The notes under the pieces: model-generated | Seen by the model: only the letters and a program-made list of their open reading frames with translations | Told to the model about the DNA's origin: nothing | The model's database searches: none | DNA from: Clostridia bacterium | Lineage (GTDB): Bacteria > Bacillota > Clostridia > Oscillospirales > CAG-382 | Reading direction: 5' to 3' | DNA length: 7,545 nucleotides | Assembly: GCA_900754535.1 (NCBI GenBank) | Contig: CAAEDF010000276.1 | Coordinates: 1 to 7,545, forward strand | Translations under genes and position numbers: made by a program | In this document: positions 1 to 5,296 of the stretch, piece after piece | How positions within the stretch are numbered: the first letter of the stretch is position 1 | Layout of the letters: each line of letters begins with the position of its first letter

Positions 1-2
1 AA

Positions 3-374
3 AAATACGGGGACAGGATAGCCGTCGGCGTCGACGCGCGCGACGGCAGGGTGGCCTTCAACGGCTGGACGGTTGACAGCGGAGAGGATTATATCGATTT
101 TGCCGCCGCCGTCGTCGCCGCGGGCGTAAGCAATATCATTTTCACCGATATAGGCAGCGACGGCACGCTTTCCCACCCGTCGTTCGGACGGCTGGAGGCG
201 CTTTCGGCGCGTGTGAAGGCGGACATAACGGCGTCCGGCGGGATCGCCGACATAGGCGACATCATCTCGCTTGCAAAGATGGGCATGTACGGCGCGATAT
301 GCGGAAAAAGCCTTTATGCCGGCACCCTTAAGCTGGACGAGGCGGTGAGGGCAGGTAAAGAATATGCTGTGTAA
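3..374 (+). CDS. hisA: HisA, ProFAR isomerase (C-terminal part, 5' end outside window)
   Basis: This is the C-terminal half of 1-(5-phosphoribosyl)-5-[(5-phosphoribosylamino)methylideneamino]imidazole-4-carboxamide isomerase, a cytoplasmic TIM-barrel enzyme of histidine synthesis whose product is the substrate of HisF. The frame is open to the left edge and 123 residues are visible of an expected 240 or so. Visible residues 9-14 (GVDARD) carry the second catalytic aspartate of the family. FTDIGSDGT follows at 47-55, and its threonine lies 37 residues after that aspartate, as I recall for the Thermotoga enzyme. TASGGIAD and [11 protein letters not shown] are the late-barrel phosphate-binding loops. 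A GTG at position 51 is only an internal valine: the upstream codons ([16 protein letters not shown]) are clearly HisA. The stop overlaps the start of hisF by 11 bases, so the two are probably translationally coupled. HisA and HisF share a fold, but gene order and the FTDI..DGT motif favour HisA. Confidence 0.95.
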   Translation, partial: KYGDRIAVGVDARDGRVAFNGWTVDSGEDYIDFAAAVVAAGVSNIIFTDIGSDGTLSHPSFGRLEALSARVKADITASGGIADIGDIISLAKMGMYGAICGKSLYAGTLKLDEAVRAGKEYAV

Positions 375-1119
375 ACGTATAATACCCTGCCTTGACGTCA
401 AGGACGGGCGCGTGGTAAAGGGAGTGAACTTCGTCTCGCTCACCGACGCGGGCGACATAGTGGAAAACGCAAAATTTTATAACGACGAGGGCGCGGACGA
501 GCTTGTTTTTCTTGATATCACCGCGTCCCATGAGGGCAGAAAGACCTTTGCCTCGCTTGTCGAGCGCGCCGCGAAGGAGCTTTTCATCCCCCTCACGGTG
601 GGCGGCGGCATCTCGTCGGTGGAGGATTTCCGCACTCTGCTGCTTGCGGGCGCGGATAAGATATCGGTGAATTCCGCCGCGGTCCGCGACAAAACGCTGC
701 TTACCCGCGCGGCCGACAAATTCGGCAGCCAGTGCGTTGTCTGCGCGATAGACGCGCGGCGCACGCAGGACGGCGGATATACGGTGTACCTGAACGGCGG
801 TCGGATAGACACGGGCATCGACGCGGTGGAATGGGCCGTCGAGGCCGAGCGCTGCGGCGCCGGCGAGCTGCTTGTGACCTCCATGGATACGGACGGCACG
901 CGCGCGGGGTTTGACAACGTGCTGATAAGCCGCATCGCCTCAAGAGTGCGCATACCCGTCATCGCCTCGGGCGGCGGCGGCAGTATGCAGCACTTTTCAG
1001 ACACGTTTGAAGCCGGGGCCGACGCGGCGCTCGCCGCGTCGCTGTTCCATTTCAGGGAGATGCGCATAAAAGACCTTAAAAACTTTCTCGCGGCGAAAGG
1101 GGTGCCCGTAAGACTGTGA
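364..1119 (+). CDS. hisF: HisF, imidazole glycerol phosphate synthase cyclase subunit
   Basis: HisF pairs with the glutaminase HisH. It uses the ammonia delivered by HisH to turn PRFAR into imidazole glycerol phosphate and AICAR. The protein is 251 residues, the normal family length. The N-terminus [17 protein letters not shown] places the first catalytic aspartate at D11, and CAIDARR places the second at D130, both at the canonical positions. Phosphate-binding loops are visible as [12 protein letters not shown] (78-89), [11 protein letters not shown] and [11 protein letters not shown]. The ATG at 364 sits inside the end of hisA, with a modest AGGT about 7 bases upstream. hisH is not in the window and would be expected upstream, before hisA. 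The stop overlaps the GTG start of hisI (GTGA), so coupling continues downstream. The identification is essentially certain; nothing looks truncated or altered. Confidence 0.98.
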   Translation: MLCKRIIPCLDVKDGRVVKGVNFVSLTDAGDIVENAKFYNDEGADELVFLDITASHEGRKTFASLVERAAKELFIPLTVGGGISSVEDFRTLLLAGADKISVNSAAVRDKTLLTRAADKFGSQCVVCAIDARRTQDGGYTVYLNGGRIDTGIDAVEWAVEAERCGAGELLVTSMDTDGTRAGFDNVLISRIASRVRIPVIASGGGGSMQHFSDTFEAGADAALAASLFHFREMRIKDLKNFLAAKGVPVRL

Positions 1120-1457
1120 ATACCGACGTTTCCTTTATGTTCCTCAAATCGGAGCTCGTGCCGGCGATAGTTCAGGACGACGCCACGGGGCAGGTGCTCA
1201 TGCTTGCCTATATGAACAGGCAGTCGCTTGAAAAAACGCTTGAAACGGGCAGATGCACCTTCTTCAGCCGCAGCCGGGGCAGGCTGTGGACAAAGGGAGA
1301 GACCAGCGGGAACTTTATGAATGTCTGCGCGATATATTTCGACTGCGACTGCGATTCGCTGCTCGTCAGGGTCAGGCCGGACGGCCCGGCCTGCCACACC
1401 GGCAATACGAGCTGCTTTTTCCGCCTGCTCGGCAAAGACGCGGGCGGCGCGCTTTGA
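1116..1457 (+). CDS. hisI: HisI, phosphoribosyl-AMP cyclohydrolase
   Basis: HisI opens the adenine ring of phosphoribosyl-AMP, the third step of histidine synthesis, in the cytoplasm. The protein is 113 residues, right for a stand-alone cyclohydrolase without a HisE domain. Diagnostic motifs are VLMLAYMN (27-34), WTKGETSGN (58-66), [10 protein letters not shown] (75-84) and [13 protein letters not shown] (90-102). The aspartates D76, D78 and D80 are the Mg2+ site. C77 or C79 together with C93 and C100 are candidates for the Zn2+ ligands of the family. The start is a GTG overlapping the hisF stop by 4 bases; the only in-frame ATG nearby is codon 8 (1137), which has no ribosome binding site, while an AAGGGG lies about 13 bases before the GTG. 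A small GC-rich hairpin (1449-1462) covers the stop codon. Downstream, hisE follows after 41 bases. Confidence 0.97.
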   Translation: MNTDVSFMFLKSELVPAIVQDDATGQVLMLAYMNRQSLEKTLETGRCTFFSRSRGRLWTKGETSGNFMNVCAIYFDCDCDSLLVRVRPDGPACHTGNTSCFFRLLGKDAGGAL

Positions 1458-1463
1458 AGCGCC
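1446..1463 (+). other. Small GC-rich inverted repeat over the hisI stop codon
   Basis: GCGCT (1449-1453) can pair with AGCGC (1458-1462) around a TTGA loop that contains the hisI TGA. An alternative register pairs GGCGC (1446-1450) with GCGCC (1459-1463). No T-tract follows, so it is not a terminator. It lies 19 bases before the hisE ribosome binding site and could affect coupling or RNA stability, but it may also be chance in GC-rich sequence. Confidence 0.3.
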
Positions 1464-1481
1464 TTGAACAAAGAAAGCATC

Positions 1482-1489
1482 AGGGAGGA
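1482..1489 (+). promoter_or_regulatory. Ribosome binding site of hisE
   Basis: AGGGAGGA lies 9 bases before the ATG at 1499. It decides the hisE start. The reading frame stays open upstream to about 1253, but that part lies inside hisI in another frame and encodes no HisE-like sequence. Confidence 0.8.
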
Positions 1490-1498
1490 TACACGGAT

Positions 1499-1828
1499 AT
1501 GAAAAACGAAACGTTCGACAAGCTTGCCGCGGTCATAAGGGACCGCAGGCAGAACCCCGCGGAGGGCTCGTACACCTGCTATCTCTTTGATAAGGGACTG
1601 GACAAGATACTCAAAAAGGTCGGCGAAGAGAGCGCCGAGGTGATCATCGCGGCAAAAAACGGCACGCGCGAGGAGCTTTGCGGCGAGGTGTGCGACCTCA
1701 TATACCATCTGCTGGTGATGTGTGAGGACCAGTCGCTGCCGGTGTCTGACATATACGCGGAGCTTGAGGCGCGCAGCATGAAGATAGGCAACCTCAAGCA
1801 GATGAAAAACACCGACAGGAATACCTGA
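1499..1828 (+). CDS. hisE: HisE, phosphoribosyl-ATP pyrophosphohydrolase
   Basis: HisE removes pyrophosphate from phosphoribosyl-ATP, the second step of histidine synthesis, giving the substrate of HisI. The 109-residue protein is typical of the small all-alpha, MazG-like family. SYTCYLFDKGLDKILKKVGEE (24-44) is the characteristic N-terminal stretch. The metal-binding pattern EExxE...ExxD is visible as E43-E44-x-x-E47 and E63-x-x-D66, 15 residues apart, followed by H70 in DLIYHLLV. The ATG at 1499 is chosen because it has a good AGGGAGGA site and gives the expected length. It is a separate gene, whereas many bacteria fuse hisI and hisE. It is the last gene before a new promoter. No clear terminator follows it: there is only a short CAGG/CCTG stem across the stop and an unrelated T-run at 1840-1845, so read-through into the next unit is possible. 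Confidence 0.96.
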   Translation: MKNETFDKLAAVIRDRRQNPAEGSYTCYLFDKGLDKILKKVGEESAEVIIAAKNGTREELCGEVCDLIYHLLVMCEDQSLPVSDIYAELEARSMKIGNLKQMKNTDRNT

Positions 1829-1835
1829 CGCGCGG

Positions 1836-1864
1836 TTGCTTTTTTGTTCGCACCGTGATATAAT
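1836..1864 (+). promoter_or_regulatory. Sigma-A type promoter with extended -10, upstream of the PHP phosphatase gene
   Basis: A perfect TATAAT lies at 1859-1864. It is preceded by the extended -10 bases TG one position upstream (TGATATAAT), and by a -35-like TTGCTT at 1836-1841 with a 17-base spacer. The -35 matches the consensus at only 3 of 6 positions, but the extended -10 compensates. Transcription would start near 1871, giving a leader of about 40 bases before the ATG at 1911, too short for a riboswitch or T-box. This is the only convincing promoter seen in the plus-strand gene series. Confidence 0.8.
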
Positions 1865-1895
1865 ACCGTTTACACACACGGAGACCAAACAGCAA

Positions 1896-1903
1896 AAAGA
1901 GGT
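1896..1903 (+). promoter_or_regulatory. Ribosome binding site of the PHP phosphatase gene
   Basis: AAAGAGGT ends 7 bases before the ATG at 1911 and fixes that start. The open frame reaches back to a TTG at 1836, but that TTG is the -35 element of the promoter and lies upstream of the transcription start. Confidence 0.75.
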
Positions 1904-1910
1904 AATCTTT

Positions 1911-2735
1911 ATGCAGGACCTGCATATGCATTCGCAGTATTCGGGCGATATCGCCGCCGGCAAAGGCTCGTCGGTGGACGAACTCTGCCGCAGGGCGGAG
2001 GAGCTGGGGCTTTCGGCCATAGCCATAACCGACCACTGCGACATCGACGGGATATACGAGGGCTATTTCCCGCCGCTGGATTTTGACGCGGTGAAGGCCG
2101 ATATCCTGCGCGCAAAGGAGAAATACGCCGGTCGTCTTGACGTCGTCTACGGGCTGGAGCTCGGTCAGGGGATACATATGAAGGAGCTTTCGGAGCAGAC
2201 GATGGAGAAATACGGCTTTGAATTCGTCATCGGCTCGGTCCACGCCGTCCGCGGCATAATAGATTTCTACAACGTGGAGTATGACAAAAAAAGCGACGAC
2301 GAGCTTCGCGGGCTGCTGGAGCAGTACATAGAAGAGCTGTACGAGCTTATAGAATGGGGACATTTTGACACGCTTGCGCATATAACCTATCCGTACAGGT
2401 ATTTTCTGCGCAACGGACGCGGCTATCTTCTTCCGGACGCGGAGGGCGAGAAAAAGATGTTCGGCGGCGTGCTTGCCGCGCTGATAGCGTCGGGCAAGCC
2501 GCTGGAGGTCAACACCTCCGGCATCCGTCAGGGCATGGGCTGCCCGCTGCCCGATTACGGGCTGCTTGAATATTACCGCAGCCTGGGCGGCAGGCTCGTC
2601 ACCGTCGGGTCGGACGCGCATTCGGCGCGCGACGTCGGCGCGGATATCCCGCAGGTATACGAGATGCTTGAAAAGGCCGGTTTTGAAACGGTGTGCGGCT
2701 TTTCTGCGGACGGTTTCACGCAGCTGACGCTGTGA
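1911..2735 (+). CDS. hisK: PHP-family histidinol-phosphatase (HisJ/HisK type)
   Basis: This 274-residue protein belongs to the polymerase-and-histidinol-phosphatase (PHP) family and most likely dephosphorylates L-histidinol phosphate, the penultimate part of histidine synthesis. Length fits the Bacillus-type enzyme. The trinuclear metal-site residues are all visible: H5 and H7 in DLHMHSQYSGD, D41-H42 in AITDHCD, E83 in YGLELGQG, H111 in GSVHAVRG, H157 in DTLAHITYPYR, and D235 and H237 in VGSDAHSARDVG. The ATG at 1911 is chosen for its AAAGAGGT site and because the HxH motif must be at the extreme N-terminus. It has its own strong promoter and follows hisE by 82 bases, so it heads a second unit rather than closing the his operon. 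The substrate is inferred from family and location. Other PHP phosphoesterases share these motifs, but the adjacent his genes make histidinol phosphate the best guess. Confidence 0.88.
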   Translation: MQDLHMHSQYSGDIAAGKGSSVDELCRRAEELGLSAIAITDHCDIDGIYEGYFPPLDFDAVKADILRAKEKYAGRLDVVYGLELGQGIHMKELSEQTMEKYGFEFVIGSVHAVRGIIDFYNVEYDKKSDDELRGLLEQYIEELYELIEWGHFDTLAHITYPYRYFLRNGRGYLLPDAEGEKKMFGGVLAALIASGKPLEVNTSGIRQGMGCPLPDYGLLEYYRSLGGRLVTVGSDAHSARDVGADIPQVYEMLEKAGFETVCGFSADGFTQLTL

Positions 2736-2753
2736 AAACGCAAATACGAACAC

Positions 2754-2759
2754 AGGAGG
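2754..2759 (+). promoter_or_regulatory. Ribosome binding site of the Lrp/AsnC gene
   Basis: A perfect AGGAGG ends 5 bases before the ATG at 2765. It selects this ATG over a GTG at 2693, which would lie inside the preceding phosphatase gene. Confidence 0.85.
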
Positions 2760-2764
2760 CACCT

Positions 2765-3244
2765 ATGAACAACGACATGCTTTCCGCCCTTGAGAAGGAC
2801 GCGCGTCTGAGCGCGCGCGAGCTGGGCATAATGTTTTCCGAGGATGAAAAGGAAGTAAAACGGCAGATAGAGGAGTGCGAAAAGGACGGCACGATACTCG
2901 GGTACCGCACCGTGATAAACTGGGACAGGACCGGCCGCGACGCGGTCACCGCGCTTATAGAGCTTAAGATAACCCCCGTGCGCGACCGCGGATTCGACGC
3001 GGTAGCCGAGCGGATATGCAACTATCCGGAGGTCAAAAGCGTCTTCCTGATGAGCGGAGGATTCGACCTCTGCCTGATGATAGAGGGCCGCTCCATGCGC
3101 GACGTGGCTTATTTCGTGGCGGAAAAGCTTGCCACGATAGACGGCGTTTCGTCCACCGCCACGCATTTCGTGCTTCAGAAATACAAGGACAACGACATTT
3201 CCTTTGACGTTGAGGAAACCGACAAGAGAGGTAACGACTGGTAA
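2765..3244 (+). CDS. Lrp/AsnC-family transcriptional regulator
   Basis: This 159-residue cytoplasmic regulator has the Lrp/AsnC layout. A winged helix-turn-helix spans roughly residues 1-50 (LEKDARLSARELGIMFS, then a helix and EKDGTILGYRTVINW), followed by a RAM ligand-binding/oligomerisation domain at about 60-140. Its GGFDLCLMIEG (98-108) corresponds to the conserved glycine-aspartate effector region, and STATHFVLQKYKD closes the domain. The tail after 140 is acidic and polar. The presumed recognition helix (about 25-40, SEDEKEVKRQIEECEK) is unusually rich in glutamate for a DNA-reading helix. As I recall, the same Lrp subfamily often sits directly before a PLP aminotransferase in Clostridia. 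Here its TAA overlaps the aminotransferase ATG by one base (TAATG), so co-translation and local control of that gene are likely. The effector amino acid cannot be read from the sequence. Confidence 0.92.
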   Translation: MNNDMLSALEKDARLSARELGIMFSEDEKEVKRQIEECEKDGTILGYRTVINWDRTGRDAVTALIELKITPVRDRGFDAVAERICNYPEVKSVFLMSGGFDLCLMIEGRSMRDVAYFVAEKLATIDGVSSTATHFVLQKYKDNDISFDVEETDKRGNDW

Positions 3245-4413
3245 TGGCGGATTACGGAAAAATGCTTTCGCGTGCCGCCGTCTCGCTCAAGCCGTCGGGG
3301 ATACGCAAATTTTTTGATATGCTGGGCGATATGAAGGACGTCATATCGCTCACTGTCGGCCAGCCGGATTTCGTCACGCCCTGGCATATCCGCGAGGCAG
3401 GCATACGCTCGCTGGAGGAGGGGAGAACATATTACACCTCCAACAACGGGCTTGCGCCCCTGCGCGAGCAGATAGCGCTTTACCAGAACCGCCGGTTCGG
3501 TCTTTCCTATTCTCCGGCAAACGAGATAATAGTCACCGTCGGCGGCAGCGAGGCGATAGATCTTGCGCTGCGCGCGCTCATCAACCCGGGCGATGAAATA
3601 ATCGTTCCCGAGCCCTGCTTTGTGTGCTATTCGCCGCTCACGGTGATGTCGGGCGGCGTCCCGGTGCCTGTCCCGCTGAAGGAGAGCAACTCGTTCTGCC
3701 TGACGGCCCAAGAGCTCAAGGCAGCCATCACCCCGCGCACAAAAGCTCTGGTTCTCGCCTTCCCCAACAACCCCACCGGCGCCGTGATGGGCAGGCGCGA
3801 GCTTGAGGAGATAGCCGAGGTGCTCCGCGGGACCGATATCGCGGTGATAAGCGACGAGATATACGCCGAGCTGACCTATGACGCGCCCCACGTTTCGATA
3901 GCGTCGCTGCCCGGTATGCGCGAACGCACGATAGTGGTCGGAGGCTTTTCAAAGGCGCACGCGATGACCGGCTGGCGGCTGGGATATCTTATGGCGCCGC
4001 CGGAGCTGACCGAGCAGATGTTCAAAATACATCAGTACGGCATAATGTGCGCGCCCACCGCAAGCCAGTTCGCCGCCGTGGAGGCGCTTGCCAACGGCGA
4101 CGCGGACATCGAATATATGAAAAACGAATACAACTGCCGCAGGAAGCTTCTGCTTGAAGGGCTCAAGGAATGCGGGCTGGAATGCTTTACTCCCAGAGGC
4201 GCGTTTTACGCCTTCCCCAAGGTCTCCTCCTTCGGGCTGACCAGCGAGGAATTCTGTACCAGGCTTATCGAGGAGGAGGGCGTGGCCATCGTTCCGGGCA
4301 GCGCTTTCGGCGAGTCCGGCGAGGGCTTTGCGAGGATATCGTACGCCTATTCGGTGAGACATATCGAAAAAGCGCTGGAGCGTATAGAAAGCTTTGTAAG
4401 GAAGATAAAATGA
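3244..4413 (+). CDS. Class I PLP-dependent aminotransferase (PatA/aspartate/aromatic aminotransferase-like)
   Basis: This cytoplasmic fold-type I aminotransferase is 389 residues, the usual length of the PatA-like group. Visible signatures are VGQPDF (38-43), TYYTSNNGLAPLRE (62-75), GGSEAIDLALRAL (100-112), FPNNPTG (173-179, PLP-contacting N176), VISDEIYAEL (201-210, D204 and Y207 holding the cofactor ring), GFSKAHAMTGWRLGY (234-248, Schiff-base lysine K237 and phosphate-binding R245), and FARISY with R364 positioned to bind the substrate carboxylate. All catalytic residues are present. The start overlaps the Lrp stop by one base, with AGAGG 12 bases upstream. The stop overlaps the ispE start by four (ATGA). 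Candidate substrates are aspartate, an aromatic amino acid, alanine or N-acetyl-diaminopimelate. Histidinol phosphate is conceivable because his genes are close by, but the sequence resembles PatA/AspB-type enzymes more than HisC. I therefore give no symbol. Confidence 0.93.
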   Translation: MADYGKMLSRAAVSLKPSGIRKFFDMLGDMKDVISLTVGQPDFVTPWHIREAGIRSLEEGRTYYTSNNGLAPLREQIALYQNRRFGLSYSPANEIIVTVGGSEAIDLALRALINPGDEIIVPEPCFVCYSPLTVMSGGVPVPVPLKESNSFCLTAQELKAAITPRTKALVLAFPNNPTGAVMGRRELEEIAEVLRGTDIAVISDEIYAELTYDAPHVSIASLPGMRERTIVVGGFSKAHAMTGWRLGYLMAPPELTEQMFKIHQYGIMCAPTASQFAAVEALANGDADIEYMKNEYNCRRKLLLEGLKECGLECFTPRGAFYAFPKVSSFGLTSEEFCTRLIEEEGVAIVPGSAFGESGEGFARISYAYSVRHIEKALERIESFVRKIK

Positions 4414-5258
4414 TTTTTGCCGCCAACGCAAAGATAAACCTGACGCTTGCCGTCGGGCCGCGCAGGGCAGACGGCTACCACCTTGTAGACACGGTCATGC
4501 ACACCGTGTCTCTTTGCGACTGTGTGGATATCGTGAAGACCGGCGGCGGCGTATCGGTGTCCTGCTCCGTGCCGCTTGACTGTGATATGCACGGCAACAC
4601 GGCATACAAAGCGGCGGCGGCTTTCTTTGACTTTACGGGGGTCCGCGGCGGCGCCGATATCAGAATAGAAAAAAAAATACCCGCCGGCGCGGGACTGGGC
4701 GGCGGCAGCGCCGATGCGGCCGCGGTTTTGAGAGGGCTTGACAGGCTTTACGGGACCGCCGTGCCCCGGCATGAGCTTGAACGGCTTGCCGCTTCGGTGG
4801 GCGCCGATGTGCCGTTCTGCCTTTTCGGCGGCGCGGCGTTCTGCACGGGTGCCGGGGATATCGTCGAGCCTGTCGCGCCCGCGGCGGACATGGCTGCCGT
4901 GATATTGTTTGACGGACGGCATTCGTCAACCGCGCAGATGTACCGGCGGCTGGACGATTTTGACGGCGCGCGCTTCCCGGGAGACGCCCGGACGGCTGTC
5001 CGGGCGCTGGCCGAAAATGATGTGAAAAAGCTTGCCGGCAGCATCGGCAACGATTTCGGCGCCGTCTCCGGTGAAAAGCTTTGCGGGCTGCTTCGCTCGC
5101 ACGGGGCGCTTGCCGCGTCTCTTTCCGGCAGCGGAAGCGCCGTGTACGGGCTGTTTGAAAGCGACGCGCAGGCGCTTGAATGTGCGCGTGCTCTGGAAAA
5201 AGAGGTCCTGCTTGCATTGCCCGTGACGCTTTGCGCTCCGGACGCGGCAGAGCGATGA
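4410..5258 (+). CDS. ispE: IspE, 4-diphosphocytidyl-2-C-methyl-D-erythritol kinase
   Basis: IspE phosphorylates CDP-methylerythritol with ATP in the MEP pathway, which supplies IPP and DMAPP for undecaprenyl phosphate, quinones and other isoprenoids. The 282-residue length is normal. It is a GHMP-superfamily kinase: AKINLTLAVGPRRADGYH (7-24) is the IspE N-terminus with catalytic K8, PAGAGLGGGSADAAA (91-105) is the glycine-rich ATP loop, GADVPFCLFGG (131-141) contains catalytic D133, and SLSGSGSAVYGLF (237-249) is the C-terminal GHMP glycine motif. The start is the ATG overlapping the aminotransferase stop by four bases, with AAGGAAG five bases upstream. This tight coupling to an amino-acid aminotransferase is not the arrangement I know best; in Bacillus ispE lies near ksgA, veg and purR. 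The next gene starts 38 bases downstream without a clear new promoter. Confidence 0.97.
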   Translation: MIFAANAKINLTLAVGPRRADGYHLVDTVMHTVSLCDCVDIVKTGGGVSVSCSVPLDCDMHGNTAYKAAAAFFDFTGVRGGADIRIEKKIPAGAGLGGGSADAAAVLRGLDRLYGTAVPRHELERLAASVGADVPFCLFGGAAFCTGAGDIVEPVAPAADMAAVILFDGRHSSTAQMYRRLDDFDGARFPGDARTAVRALAENDVKKLAGSIGNDFGAVSGEKLCGLLRSHGALAASLSGSGSAVYGLFESDAQALECARALEKEVLLALPVTLCAPDAAER

Positions 5259-5296
5259 CGCCTTTGGATGTTATTTGAAAAGAAACGGACGGATTT

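Noticed and set aside
477..1397. Long minus-strand open frame (306 codons) opposite hisF and hisI
   Set aside because: It lies entirely antisense to well-identified genes, has low-complexity serine/proline/arginine-rich composition and no recognisable motif; such shadows are expected in GC-rich coding DNA.
1464..1498. Possible promoter in the hisI-hisE gap (TTGAAC)
   Set aside because: At the right spacing the -10 position reads GGATAC, too poor a match, and the gap also has to hold the hisE ribosome binding site.
1816..1845. Possible terminator after hisE (CAGG/CCTG stem and T-run)
   Set aside because: The stem is only 4 bp and lies 12 bases before the T-run, so it does not form an intrinsic terminator.
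1794..2762. Long minus-strand open frame (322 codons) opposite the PHP phosphatase
   Set aside because: It covers the promoter and the whole phosphatase gene antisense, has no recognisable domain, and the plus-strand gene has every catalytic motif.
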